From NCBI GenBank assembly GCA_021292165.1, contig JAHFWL010001009.1, forward strand, positions 1 through 64,000: a stretch of 64,000 nt of DNA, in the 5' to 3' direction. The notes beneath the pieces were generated by a model. It saw only the letters and a list, made by a program, of their open reading frames with translations, made no database searches and was not told where the DNA came from. Source of the stretch: Shinisaurus crocodilurus. Taxonomy: Eukaryota; Chordata; Lepidosauria; Squamata; Shinisauridae. Positions 1 through 11,000 of this stretch are shown one piece after another (the first letter of the stretch is position 1; every line of letters starts with the position of its first letter). The position numbers and the translations under genes are program-made.

Positions 1-1726
1 GTGTTAAATGCCCTCTTATTAGAGAGGCCGTGGATGTATGTTTTCAAGCCATTTTATTAGCAAAGTAATCTTGCCAGTGACTCTGCGTGGAGAGGTCAAG
101 GCAAGCCAGTATCGACCACTCCATCAAGCAGCAGCTGCAAGTAAAGCCGAGCAAATAGTTGCCTCATTGTCATGCAGAGTTTAATTAAAAGATTAGACTT
201 CGCAAAAAGACATCCAAAGGTGTCGACACGAAAAAGGGCAACTCGGTCGGTGTGAAATTGCCTTTCTTGGCACACTGGACTCAGGAAGCAGGGAACCTGT
301 GGCGGTCTGAATGCCAACAGACAGCTGTGGTGGGACCTTTTCGGCTGCTGAACAAGAGCTGGATCCTTCACCTGAGTTCCTCTGTGTGGATAACATTGCA
401 ATCTCATTAAGAAAAGATAACTTTATTGACGTGTCTGCCCAGCCATGATTAGGGAAATTCAGAATTATGAGAGAAGTGTTGCACAATGTTTTGGGGACAG
501 TGAAAGAAGGGGAAGAGACTCCGTTCCATCCAAAGAGTTTTGGGGCAGATGACTGCTGGAAGAGATGAGGATTGAATTTGAATTATAAATCCTTCACCTG
601 AGCAATGGTTTGCAAAGTCTACTTCTATTACAAAACAGAACACAGGAGACTTATAGTATCTTTGTGAAAATACATTTATTTTCAAATTTACAAGAGAAGG
701 AAGAACAAGGACTAGAAACCTACAGACCATGATTTGGCTCCTTATTTGCATAAGGTGACCAGTTGTCCTACTGTACAGAGGACAGTCCTGCATTTGAAGG
801 TGACCTCTATATAAAGGGATGTGCAGTCCAAGTCTGGCTTAAAGTCCAAGAACCATACGGAGAGAGAGCAGCAGGGCCTTGTAGTTGCCCGTCAACACTT
901 GGCATCTGGATGGCAGACAGGTCACCTCCTAGTCAGTCTTCCTCACTATCGTGATATGTATTATATATTTGAATTATAGCAATTATTTCAAAACTTGTAC
1001 ATGTGTGTATTAGCATACACAAATGTTATGCAAGTTGGCATCCTCTTTCTTCCTCTTTTCTGGTGATATGTACACAGCCATCCTACTGTTGTAATATGGA
1101 ACTTCAGCTGCTGACTGTATACTTCGGTTCTTTGCCCATTTCTTCATCTATACTCTCCCCTCTAGCCTTTGTCTCTTCCCCTCATTGATTCAGGACTAGT
1201 CCCAGTTCCAACCATCCTATCCAACCTCTACCATAGCTTCCGCTGGGGTATTCTTCCCAGGCTTTTTCCCAGGCCCTTGCCTCTTCTAGCCTTCCTTCTC
1301 TAGGCATTGCTTCCTGCCCCACTCCTCTGACTATCATAAAGATGTGAAGGCCTGGGGGAGGGGACTGGAAAAAAATTGGACTGGGTGGGTGGGGAGATTT
1401 GGGGGGGAGAGAAAGAATGTTTTTTCCACAATTCTTTTCTTCAAGGATTTTTTGAAAATGTGAAAAAAAACATGTTCCCCACCCCTATCTTTTCTGGTCC
1501 CCCCTCAATCCCCCCACCTATTTATTTATTTATTTTAACATCCTGGGCTTTCGCATCCCTAGCCTAGGATCTGAGTTATTCATCTAGTGATAGCTAGAGT
1601 CTTTTAGGAGGAGAGCAATGGCAGCTAGAGATCCTGCCACTTACCCCAGCCATCTCTAATGGTAAGCAAGCAAGCAAGCAGAATTGTTTGCACATGCTTT
1701 GTACAGTGCCTAGTAAGTTCAGACTC
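1..1726. other. Intergenic DNA, no gene recognised
   Basis: No coding exon is evident. A stretch near 752-830 resembles the end of the DNA-transposon family seen at 32555-32945 and 38949-39300 (sequence around a GAGGACA motif), but it is too degraded to delimit. A poly-purine/G-rich patch lies at 1349-1420 and a short TTTA repeat near 1519-1535. Nothing else is supported. Confidence 0.6.
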
Positions 1727-1730
1727 TTAA

Positions 1731-1854
1731 GGCTCAGTCCTATGTATGTTGACAGAAAAAAAAGTCCTAAAACTCCCAGCATTCCCCAGCCCCAGCCAGC
1801 CATGTTGGGAGTTGTAGGACTTTTCTCTGTCTAAATATGCATAGGATTGTGCCC
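1731..1854. mobile_element. Fold-back MITE flanked by TTAA
   Basis: The two halves form a long imperfect inverted repeat: left arm GGCTCAGTCCTATG and right arm CATAGGATTGTGCC, continuing inward through AGTCCTAAAACTCCCAGC against GGGAGTTGTAGGACTTTT. TTAA lies immediately outside each arm (1727-1730 and 1855-1858). A TTAA target is typical of piggyBac-type transposons, so this could be a non-autonomous piggyBac element. There is no coding capacity. The superfamily is inferred from the flank only. Confidence 0.6.
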
Positions 1855-1858
1855 TTAA

Positions 1859-2976
1859 GCAATAATCACTATTGGGACATCCTAGGCTACCATGGACAGA
1901 GGCTTCATCAGCATCGCAAAGTAAAAGGATGGAAAACTGGCGGAGTGCACTACTGCTAGGGCAGGTGTGCTATCATGTGTCCTTTGGTTCCCTCTTTGCT
2001 CTAGGATGAAATGATAGGTTATTGCAGGTGAGTGGAGGGGGGTATATCCACCAACTGTGCCTGGCTTCAGAAGCCTAAGCCCTGGCTTTCCTCCTTTGTG
2101 TCTAAGGCAGTCAGCATTTCTGTGGCAAACCACTCCCTTCTCCAGCATATCATTTAGGAGTCACCTCATCTGTTTGGACCATTATGTTATGAATTCCCCT
2201 GCATGCCAGTGGCAGTGTCCAGCAGGAATGGGGACACTCATTACATGAATGATTGGCTCAACTCACACGGGGTGTGTGTGTGGAGACATCACCACTGAGA
2301 TATTTTTTTCTTATTGGTTATTTCTTAGCATTGCTGCTGGCTAGTTTTTAAAAGTCCATTGCTTTTCTGTGCCAACTGGTGGTAGTTGTGGTGGCTGGTG
2401 ATGTTCCTCCCTTATGGCAAAGAAAGGGGCCAATAAACTCTTTATTACAATACTCTCTCCCATGCCTGCTTCACCGAGTGTGTGGTGGATCAGCCTACCA
2501 TGGCTCCACTGTTGCTGCCTCTCTCTTTGCACTTGCCACCTCTTAAATCACACACCCCAGACCATTTAAAGGCCTTGGGACTGAGTACTGTAGATGACAC
2601 AGTCCCCTTCTGATATTCCCCAACTAGCACTGGTAGACTTAACACATGTCCTCAGCTACACATGCATGAATGCATGTATGTGTACATGTGTACTTGACTG
2701 ACACATGTATTTTAGATCTTCAATCTGGAGACACCATGGGAAGCTCACACACTATGCACTTATGCTAAGGGGGAATTAGCAATAGACACAAACCAAATCT
2801 TTGATCAAAGGTTATATGCTTTGTTATGAAACTGATTATCTGCAATTGGGTACAGCATTGAAGTCAATTAGATAGCAGTTTTTAATTGAACTTGGTCCAG
2901 CACGTGTGACTGACCCTCTTAAGACAGAAGGAAAAGACAAGTGGAATGGCCAATTGAGGCAGTAAGCATACACCCA
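1859..2976. other. Intergenic DNA, no gene recognised
   Basis: No exon-like coding, RNA gene or clear repeat is visible. Short GT-rich and TGTA-rich tracts occur near 2268-2282 and 2660-2690. Confidence 0.5.
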
Positions 2977-3182
2977 GGGATGTGAAAAATCACAACGGAT
3001 TCAAGTGAGTTCAGATTTCTATGAATCCAACCTGATGAATTCTGCAGCAGACTGGCTTTTTCCAAGTCATGTGGATTCTGTGGATTCCAGACCAGATTTA
3101 TTTATTTATTTTAACTTGGGGGGGGGGGTTGCACAAGTGTGCATTGGCACAAACAGGAATGAAATTCTTGTACATCCCTAAG
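2977..3182. mobile_element. CAGGGATG-ended DNA transposon remnant
   Basis: The left end reads CAGGGATGTG and the right end GTACATCCCTA, giving short inverted termini of the type shared by several elements here (for example 17247-17677 and 30494-31483). The interior holds a G-tract and no coding. I see no matching target duplication, so the limits are approximate. Confidence 0.45.
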
Positions 3183-3375
3183 TCAACTCCATTCGTTAAT
3201 GAGCAGATGACGGAACAAAATTCCCGACAATCTGAAAATACAGATGGAATGGCTTTACCAAACTATGTGCATCCCGACATACACCCAAAACCGAATACGG
3301 TTCTGACCAGGCACTAGGGAAGTTGAGGGACACCCAGGAGCTAATCACAATGGGATCTCTCTCTCTAAGCTTTCT

Positions 3376-4400
3376 TTACCCGGTGTTGCACGGGTTGTCA
3401 TTTTCCTATAGGCACTATTTGTTTGAAATTCCTTAAGGTAGCTGTCCACTGTTTGGAATCCCTTGGAATCCCAGCTCCCCCGGGACTACCAGCTCCCCCA
3501 GAATTACACAATGAAATCCCAGCTCCCCGGGGACTAACAGCTCCCCTGGGACTGCACAATGACATCCCAGCTCCCCTGGGACTACACAATGAAGAATTCC
3601 CTGCCCCCCCCGGGACTACACAATGAAATCCCTGCTCCCTTTCCCCCGGGACTGCACAATGAAATCCCTGCTGTCCTGGGACTACACAATGAAGTCTCTG
3701 TTTCCTTCCCCCCCGGGACTGTGCAACAATGAATTCCCTGTGTGTCCCCCCCCAGACCACACAATGAAATCCCTGCTTCCCCCCCCCCCGGGACTACACA
3801 ATGAAATCCCTGCTTCCCCCCCCCTGGGACTGCACAACAATGAATTCCCTGTTTCCCCCCCCAGTACTACACAATGAAAGCCCTGCTGCCCCCCCCCCGG
3901 ACCACACAATGAACTCCCTGCTCCCCCCCCCCGGACTACACAATGGCGTTGCACAGGTTGTCATTTCCTATAGGCACTATTTTTTCGAATCCCCCCCCCC
4001 CCCGTGTAGGCCCCCGGCTGCGGTTCATGTGAACATTTTGTTTGGACATAGGAGAGAATTGCATATCCGCTGCTGATTGGGCCCCTGTGGCAGTGCATAC
4101 CAACATTCTAAATGCCGTTGGAGCTATTGCATAACCGCTCCTGAATGGCCCCCTGCGAGCATTCCAAGTGACACCATTGGCTCTCATTTATTTTGGGGCG
4201 TACAGGTGCAGCGAGGTTTTATTTTTGAGATTTTAACCTGCCAGTCTTTGTCCTTGGGTGATGGAGAATATGCGTGCCAAGTTTGGGGCAGATCGGTATT
4301 GCATAGGAGCCAATGCGACGCACGCAACCCCCGTGTGGACACACGGATGGACGTACAAACGGACGGATGGACAAACTTTCACATTATATAGTAGATATAT
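3376..4400. mobile_element. Unclassified interspersed repeat carrying a minisatellite
   Basis: The segment GTTGCACGGGTTGTCATTTT followed by CCTATAGGCACTATT near 3384-3422 recurs at 3948-3979 with few differences. The two copies bracket the C-rich minisatellite. Downstream, a diverged internal repeat is visible (GCATATCCGC ... GCATAACCGC), then a 3' portion with GCCAAGTTTGGGGCAGATC, a GGACGGATGGACAAAC stretch and an AT-rich end TATATAGTAGAT. The layout resembles 3' ends of widespread animal repeats, but I cannot assign a class. Confidence 0.45.
3474..3950. repeat. C-rich minisatellite, about 13 units of 30-40 bp
   Basis: The unit is roughly GGGACTACACAATGAAATCC followed by CTGCT and a run of 4-10 C. 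The core CACAATGA (or CAACAATGA) appears about 13 times between 3505 and 3945, and unit length varies mainly through the C-run. All six frames stay partly open, which produces long but meaningless reading frames on both strands. The array is G-poor on the plus strand. Confidence 0.9.
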
Positions 4401-4401
4401 A

Positions 4402-4440
4402 TATGAGAGAAAGAGAGAGAGGGAGGAAGGGAGGGAGCGG
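4402..4440 (+). repeat. GA-rich microsatellite
   Basis: A purine tract of GAGA and GGGA units follows a short TA-rich stretch at the end of the preceding repeat. Confidence 0.7.
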
Positions 4441-4663
4441 CAACACACACTTGGGGTGGCACAGGGTGAAAAAGTGGCAGGGGGAGCAATAGAAGGATAA
4501 GGACTCAAAAATGCAGATATTACCTGTCCTAGATCAAGGAAAGTGAGTGGTTCTCCTTTTTCTGGTGGAAATCAGTGGACTATGGGGTAGCTCTAGGCAC
4601 CAGAACAGCTTAGAAGATTTTTGTTGTGGGAACTGAGGTTGGCCCTGTAGATCCCTGAAGTTG

Positions 4664-4740
4664 TATTTTATTTATTTATTTCATTTCATTTCTATACCGC
4701 CCCACAGCCGAAGCTCTCTGGGCGGTTCACAACAGTCTGC
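4664..4740 (-). mobile_element. LINE/SINE 3' tail fragment
   Basis: On the minus strand this reads GAACCGCCCAGAGAGCTTCG, then GGGGCGGTATAGAAATG and a TAAA-rich end. Such a tail, a small CCGCCC/GGGCGG hairpin followed by AT-rich repeats, resembles the 3' ends of several retroposons in this window (23475-23560, 46019-46122 and the SINE at 10543-10775). The parent family is not identified. Confidence 0.55.
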
Positions 4741-4896
4741 CTTTTGTGGAAGGCTTTCTGTGAAAATGGTCTGAAGGTGGGAGCATTCCCTTGGAATCTT
4801 ATCTGAACAGAGTTCAAAACAATGGAAAGGGATAGGAGCACAAGTGAGAAGGATAAGGAAGGTAGAGCTTACTAGAAAGGGGATGGGGTGCTTGAC

Positions 4897-4980
4897 CCCT
4901 CCTCTAGTTTCCTCCATTGAGCAGGGGGTTGGACTCGATAGCCTTGTAGGCTCCTTCCAACTCTGTGATCTATGAATCTA
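4897..4980 (+). mobile_element. CR1-type 3' tail, probably a truncated 5S-CR1 SINE
   Basis: ACCCCTCCTCTAGTTTCC is followed by TTGAGCAGGGGGTTGGACTC and TTCCAACTCTGTGATC. This matches the tail of the CR1 at 61855-61940. The first 18 bases also match the junction found only in the 5S-headed SINE at 10221-10354, so this is more likely a 5'-truncated SINE copy than a bare CR1 end. Confidence 0.65.
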
Positions 4981-5151
4981 TTAATCTTTCCCTTGAAGAT
5001 GCACCTTAGCTGCACTTCAGGTTGGCCAGACCTGAATGAACATAGAGCTTTAGAAGAGGATATCATTCATAGGTTTGGTTACCTGAGGGAGGGTTTCCCC
5101 TGAATGAACAAGGAAAGGGGGACTAAGTTTGGGAATGTTAATATCCCATTG

Positions 5152-5637
5152 TAGGGATGTTAGAGAAATCTGCAACGGACTCAAAATGGGTTTGAATTTC
5201 GATATATCTGACCCACAGATCCAGCAGTGCACTGGAGGATGAGTTCAAATCTTTAAGAACCTGACCCACAGATCCTGCAGTGGACTGGCTTTTCCTGACT
5301 TGCACAGATTCCACAGACTTGCAGACCATTTTTTTAAAAAAATTAACTTTCTGTAATTTTATGCAAATTTAGTTGTAGAAAATTACCAGGAAGGGGAAAA
5401 AAAAACAAAAAACCACCAACCCAAAATATTTCCCCGCATGGGCTAGAGTGTGAAAATACACTGTTGAGGGGAATGTGTGCATTTTAGACGTGTGAATTTG
5501 TGCAAATGATACAATGCAGTTGTTCAAAGTCTGATTCCATCAGTGAGTGGACGACAAAAATGAAAAGCACCTAAATATCCCCAAAATGCAGACAGAACAG
5601 ATTTTACAAAGTCTGTACATCCCTACATTGGGGTGGT
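5152..5637. mobile_element. TAGGGATG-ended non-autonomous DNA transposon
   Basis: The left end TAGGGATGTTAG and right end GTACATCCCTA form inverted termini, with CATTG on both outer sides. The interior has duplicated phrases (GACCCACAGATCC twice, near 5211 and 5263) and A-rich tracts but no transposase coding. It is assigned to the same hAT-like group as 17247-17677 by its ends. An exact 8-bp target duplication is not visible. Confidence 0.5.
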
Positions 5638-5639
5638 GT

Positions 5640-6195
5640 GAAAATAAAATAAAATAGGGTCTTGGCACCTTAGTTTTCTTGCCATAGATGCCTTGTGCAA
5701 AACTGAGAGAAATGGAAGAATGACAAAGGGACTGTTACTATTGGATTGTTGTTTTGAGGAGTAGGTATTCATCCTGTGATCTGCATCCTAAAGAATGCAT
5801 GCTGAATACTTATTGGAGGATGCAAGGACACTAAGCGAAAGTCACTTACATAATTCTTATTTGTACTCCTGTCAGAACAGATGAATAGCATGTTGGTACT
5901 TGCATCAAAAACTTCCTGAGAAATTGTATTTCATTCTCACAATAGAGTGGAGTGCTACTTTATAGCTCTGAGGCCAGCAATCTGGTAGGTCTTTTGAAAA
6001 GATACACAGTATCTACTTCATCAATTGTTGTTCAGTGTTACTATGAATGCCTAACACCAGCCACTCAAAAGTAATTCCCCAGCATTCTTTTCCATGCTCC
6101 AAACATGCCAGCCCATTACAATCTGGAATGACAAGAAACAGAACCCACGGCTGGGCTGTTCAGAGAGGAGATGGGTGAATCAGTCCATGCTACTT
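5640..6195. other. Intergenic DNA, nothing recognised
   Basis: No coding, RNA gene or recognisable repeat seen. Confidence 0.5.
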
Positions 6196-6500
6196 CTACA
6201 TAAGAACATAACATAAGAACATAAGAAAGAGCCATGCTGGATCAGACCAAGGTCCATCTAGTCCAGCATTCTGTTCACACAGTGGCCAACCAGATGCCCA
6301 CGGGAAACCCAGAAGCAGGACATGAGTGCAGCAGCACCCTCCCACCCATATTCCCCAGCAACTGATGTATATAGGCATACTACTGCCTCTGATACTCGAG
6401 GTAGCATATAGTCATCAGGACTAGAAACCATTGGTAGCCTTCTCCTCCATAAATTTGTCCAATCCCCTTTTAAAGCCATTGTGTTCACCAAGTCCATTTG
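6196..6500 (+). mobile_element. Interspersed repeat of reptile type, class unresolved
   Basis: It starts with tandem copies of ACATAAGAACATAAGAA, then GAGCCATGCTGGATCAGACC and GTCCATCTAGTCCAGCATTC. This phrase family is abundant in sauropsid genomes as a dispersed repeat (recalled, not checked). The segment ends near CCATTGTGTTCACCAAG. Open frames on the minus strand here are not protein-like. Confidence 0.55.
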
Positions 6501-6529
6501 TCATATATCCATATTAATCTGTTTGTTTG

Positions 6530-6625
6530 AAAGAAAACATATTAAATAAATTATTAATATATATTTTAAACACATTTGCTCTCAAAAATATATAATTATA
6601 TAATATATAAATATATAATATATAA
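6530..6625. repeat. AT-rich low-complexity tract
   Basis: Almost pure A/T with TATATAAT-like repeats, particularly 6540-6560 and 6587-6625. Confidence 0.8.
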
Positions 6626-8467
6626 AGCTGAATTGAAAATGCCTCTCTACTTTCATGGCCCCATTCTCAGATTGTAAATGATGGTGGGGCAGGATTTTGG
6701 CAATTTACTCAGGGGCTGGGATAAATTCTCAAAATATTATGGGGGGGGGGGCGCTTACCAGGAAATTAAGAAATGGAATAGCCCCTGCCATGATGGTACC
6801 CCTGAGTGCATGCCTTTCCTTTCTTTTATTTACATGAATCACAGCTATTCATCCACACAGATGGGGAAAATAAAGCACTGCAATTGGAGCAACATTGCAA
6901 GTGAATCGTTCAGCTCCCACTGATCCAACGTGTGCTGCAGAAATACGTTGCACCTTCCAGGGGTTCTTGCACTTCTAGAGACTGTGCCCATCATCATGCT
7001 CTACTCCTCACTACTGTGAGGAGACTGTGCCCATCGTAATGCTCTATTCCATAAGGTTCTACTACTGTAGACGGAGAATGACTTGAAGTACACACATTCA
7101 GAAAAGCCATATCAGGTTAGTGCGGCAGATCATTCCAACAGTTGCCAGTTTCATATTTCCAGGTAAGGTGCACACACAAACACACATGCATGACCACACG
7201 CATACTAGCACTGTGTCATAAGTTTCTTCCACATCTTTTCGACCATTCTCATTCAATTTGATAGAAAAGAAATTGCTTTCAAAAATAAATACAAACCCAA
7301 AGAAAATTTTGGAGAAATTCTCCTGGGTTTGAGTCCGGGGTTCTTGTGCTTGCCTTGCTTATGAGGCAGCTGAGAAGTGTGTGCTAGTGCCCTGTCTTTC
7401 ATTGTACAATTATCTCTCCACTGCAGCCTGCAGCTTCCTTGGCTTCCTTGGCTTCCTAAACTTCAATTAAAACCCAGGGGAAGACATAATGAGGTACTTC
7501 TTCCCATAGGGTGTTTTAGATCATGAAACGTAGGCAGCCTGGGTGGCTGCAGAGCAATGGTGAGATGTCTAATAGAAAGAAAAAAGCACACACAGTGCCA
7601 TCGGTCACCTTGCAATGATTAGGGAAGCTCAAGAACTCAAGTAAATTCAAACTAAATGATAAAACACCCTGAGAATGAGGCAGAAACATGGAAACCTCTT
7701 TCATGGAAAAACAAAAACAAAATTTAAAAAAACCCACCCTCCAAGAAATTGGAGGACATATTTTGATACCGTATTCGCTTCACCTCTTCCTTGGAGCTTG
7801 ACTCAACACTACCACCTCACATGTGCATTGTGGAGGATGCAAAATGGGGATCAGGTTGACAACACGGTTGATGCCATTTGTTACCACTTGCTGTGGCAGC
7901 TCAAAAAAACCAAAAGCCCTTAGAAAAAGAAAGAAAGAAAGAAGCTGTGCTACAACTCTTGCCAGTGCTGGGCCCTACCTGTGAGAAACTGTTGAGAATT
8001 TTTCCTCCCCCTGGAGAAATTTGCTGAAATTGTTCTCCCAATTGCTCTGCTCACAAATAGGGTGGAGGATTTCGAGAGGCCTTCTGCGCACATCTCTAAA
8101 CACACAGAGATAGGATAACCTGCTCATAATGGAAATTTTATTCTTAACCTTTGCCACTCAGTGGTTGTTTTATCCTTATGAAGCGTGAAGGATTTGTATT
8201 TCAGTTAGCCAACATGGCTTTTGAAGTTCTCATCCGTATAAATGTTGCATTTTACTTCTTATTATTTAATCCTGCTAAGCCGTTGGCCACATTGATCTCA
8301 TGTGGCCATGAATTAGTTCCACAGGTTAATTAGACATTATGGAAAATACAAGATTTCCTTCTTTTTAGTTTCAATATGCTGTCTTTCAAATATGAATCTG
8401 CTGTTAGCTTTCTGTTTGAGAAAAGGGGTTAAAGACATGGCTCTGCCTCACCTTGTGTTCATGTGTG

Positions 8468-8470
<3 letters not shown>
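6626..8470. other. Intergenic DNA, no gene recognised
   Basis: There is a local duplication of GAGACTGTGCCCATC with CATGCTCTA near 6977 and 7021, and a GAAA repeat near 7925-7942. No coding or RNA feature can be supported. Confidence 0.5.
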
Positions 8471-8471
<1 letters not shown>

Positions 8472-8517
<46 letters not shown>

Positions 8518-8541
8518 CACACACACACACACACACACACC
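8472..8541. repeat. Compound (TC)n-(AC)n microsatellite
   Basis: About 21 TC units are followed directly by about 13 AC units. The frames that stay open through it are repeat artefacts. Confidence 0.97.
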
Positions 8542-9534
8542 TCTTGCTAGATTTCTATATACATTAAGGCTCAGTTCACAGTTTGAGGGAATACATGGAT
8601 GGAGGACCTCTTCTGTCTCTTTGGTATTATGAGGAGTCTCCCTTCTATATATCATTGTTTGGAACAATGGACAAGGCAGGAGAAACTTTGCAGGATGGCT
8701 AACCATCATCTTGCTCAACACCATCAGAAAAAGAAACTAGGAGCTTCCAACACTGCTTCTACCCCACACCAACCCATCTTCATCAGCACTGCATCTATGA
8801 TTTTAAAGATATCAAGCATCTTTGCTGGTCAGGGCACATAAACTGGTGGAGTGGAAGAGAAACTGGTGCTTTCATAAGTTAAAATGGCTAAGGTGGAGGA
8901 CAGGTCAGTGTAAGGGACAACAATGGCAGTGGCTCCTCTGCCTCCTTTTCCTTGTCCATGAGTATGTGATGAGATGATGGGAAGGGAAGCCAGGATTTGA
9001 AGCTTCGTGACTGTGGTGGACAGAAGCACATCCTCTTCTCAGAATTCCAGACAGGCAGGGAAGGTCCTCAATCCATATATTCCTTCATTGTATGAAACTA
9101 GCAGGCGATTACTCCAATCCACACATTTCCTCAATGTGTTTACAATGCCTAAGACACAGAAATTCCAATTTCTGGCCATGTAGAAGATTCAATCTTGCAA
9201 TAGTTTCCTCTTTGATTGGTTTGGAGGGGGGTATTTTCCATCATACCCTTTAGAACAGGAGTAGGCAACCTTTGAGGGGCCTGCTGTGAACACAATCTGA
9301 GAAACTGTCCTGGGCACCACCACAAAGGGAATGCCATGGGAGGCACTGATAGTCTAGAAGTGTTGAAGTCAATGGGAGCTCCTGGCTGTTCAGCACTTTT
9401 GAAAGTTACCTCAGTTACTGGGGCAAATCAATTAGGCCTGCCTCTGCTCTTATTGACTCTAACAATCCCATTGATTTCTGTGGCATTGCCCTGGGCCATT
9501 AGATCTCCAACTGTGTTTGGAGACTTGTTTTGTT
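8542..9534. other. Intergenic DNA, minor repeat remnants only
   Basis: A piece at 9256-9320 (CAGGAGTAGGCAACCTTTG) resembles one end of a hAT-type MITE, but the other end is not found. No gene seen. Confidence 0.45.
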
Positions 9535-9558
9535 TATATATATATATATATATATATA
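9535..9558. repeat. (TA)n microsatellite
   Basis: Twelve TA units. Confidence 0.95.
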
Positions 9559-9849
9559 GCTCTTGACCTTCTTTTTTCCCTAAAGTCACAACTTGCTGCA
9601 TAGCCCTTCCTGGCGTTATAGGCCTATAGGAGAGCTTGAGAAAAGCTCCAAAAAGATCTATCCAGGGGGGGTGGGGGGGCTGCTGAGCCAAGAAACACAG
9701 ATGAAATCTAACTATTAGATCTAACTATCTCTCCTAAACCCTGCAGGCAAGAGCCTTGCAGGAGAGGAGGAAGGACAGAGGTTTTTCCCTTCCCCCCCTT
9801 TTTTCTTTTTTAGCCTCTTCTTTCTCCATTTGTGCTGTTTTCTCTAGAT

Positions 9850-9968
9850 CAGTGTTCTCCAAGCTTGTGGGTCCCCAGATGTTTTTGGCCTACAACTCCC
9901 AGCATGCCCCAGCCATGCTGGGAGTTGAAGGCCAAAAACATCTGGAGACCCAAGCTTGGAGAACACTG
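9850..9968. mobile_element. Short hAT-type MITE with 8-bp target duplication
   Basis: The termini CAGTGTTCTCCAAGCTTG and CAAGCTTGGAGAACACTG are inverted repeats that continue inward almost to the centre (CCCAGATGTTTTTGGCC against GGCCAAAAACATCTGG), so the whole 119 bp can fold back. The 8-bp sequence CTCTAGAT occurs directly on both sides (9842-9849 and 9969-9976), as expected for hAT transposition. A second member lies at 11562-11696. There is no coding, so mobilisation would need a transposase in trans. Confidence 0.9.
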
Positions 9969-10220
9969 CTCTAGATGGACCTCTAAATCCATCTAGCTCA
10001 CTTACCTTGCAGTGAGTGGGGACAGAAGCTGAGAGGCTTGTGGATTTAGCTGACCCATGGCCCCTTCCCTGCCCAATCCCAGCATGCTCATTTCCTCCCC
10101 TTGCAAGGTCGTGGCACTGATCTCAGATGTAAGCTACAGCACAGCATTCTGCGGTGGCAGGGCAGGGGTTACTGTGTGCATGTCAGGGGGGGGGGTCCCT
10201 GCTTGGATTTGCCCCTCCAA

Positions 10221-10354
10221 GGTAAGCTAAGCAGGATCAGGCTTGGTTATTACTTGGATGGGAGACCCCTCCTCTAGTTTCCTGCACTGAGCAGGGGGTT
10301 GGACTCGATAGCGTTGTAGGCTCCTTCCAACTCTATCAGATCTATGATCTATGA
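10221..10354 (+). mobile_element. SINE with 5S rRNA-like head and CR1 tail
   Basis: Positions 10221-10267 match the internal promoter region of vertebrate 5S rRNA (AAGCTAAGCAGGATCAGGCT followed by TGGTTATTACTTGGATGGGA), recognised from memory of 5S rRNA. The sequence then passes to CCTCCTCTAGTTTCCTGC and GAGCAGGGGGTTGGACTC, which closely matches the 3' end of the CR1 at 61855-61940. It ends with repeats of ATCTATG. This is the structure of a 5S-derived (SINE3-like) retroposon using CR1 machinery. The 5S part is 5'-truncated. A second copy is at 42113-42262 (minus strand) and a tail-only copy at 4897-4980. Confidence 0.8.
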
Positions 10355-10542
10355 TACTTAAACATTGTCTATGTCTTTGGACGGGGAAATCTCCAGAATC
10401 CTATGACCCCCGAGTTGCTGTCTAGGGGGGCATAGGATCACTTTCTACATGACGCAATCTGATTCATGCTTCCCAGACTAATACATGAACTAGAACACAG
10501 TTATCCTTCACCTAACATGCTTCTCAAAACTTTGTGATACAA

Positions 10543-10775
10543 TTCCCAGTGTGGCGTAGTGGTGAGAGTGTTGGACTGGGACTCGGGAGATCCGGGTTCT
10601 ATTCCCCGCTCAGCCATGAAACTCACTGGGTGACTTTGGGCCAGTCACTGCCTCTCAGCGTAACCTACCTCACAGGGTTGTTGTGAGGATAAAATGGAGA
10701 GGAGGAGGAGGATTATGTGAGCCGCCTTGGGTTCCTTGCAGGAAAAAAGGTGGGGTATAAATATAATAAATACAT
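10543..10775 (+). mobile_element. tRNA-derived SINE with CORE/MIR-like body
   Basis: The head carries a pol III A-box-like TGGCGTAGTGG and a B-box-like GGGTTCTATTCC. The body reads TGGGTGACTTTGGGCCAGTC and CCTCACAGGGTTGTTGTGAG, which resembles the conserved CORE region of MIR-type SINEs. The 3' end is GAGCCGCCTTGGGTTCC, AAAGGTGGGGTATAAATA and an AT-rich tail. Near full-length relatives lie on the minus strand at 22347-22577 and 28080-28313, and a shortened one at 36995-37140. Confidence 0.88.
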
Positions 10776-10784
10776 TATTTTTAA

Positions 10785-11000
10785 AAAATGCACCCAAATA
10801 CATACACAAATGCATAGTTTAGAATAAAATGCATACAAAAAAATGCATATTTAATTAAGCATTTTTTGTGCATTTTTACTGTTTGCATTGGATTTTTTTT
10901 ATCACAGATTGATGCAGAAACAGAAGGAAGCAGACTTATGCATGACCACATGGAAAACTGACGGAGTGCAATTACAGTGATCCATCCATTCCTAATCAGA
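10785..11000. repeat. Remnant of the ATGCA-rich repeat family
   Basis: Multiple spaced copies of ATGCATA and AAAAATGCA occur, as in 17400-17560, 26030-26520 and 27265-27460. It is probably part of the same degraded element family. Ends are not resolved. Confidence 0.4.

Noticed and set aside
3398..3954. Long overlapping reading frames on both strands (up to 120 codons)
   Set aside because: They run through the C-rich minisatellite and simply translate its repeats; none resembles a protein family.
10221..10267. 5S rRNA gene
   Set aside because: Only the internal part of 5S rRNA is present, diverged, and it continues into a CR1 tail, so it is a SINE.
10543..10610. Functional tRNA gene
   Set aside because: A- and B-box-like sequences are present but a cloverleaf with acceptor stem is not; the body continues as a SINE.
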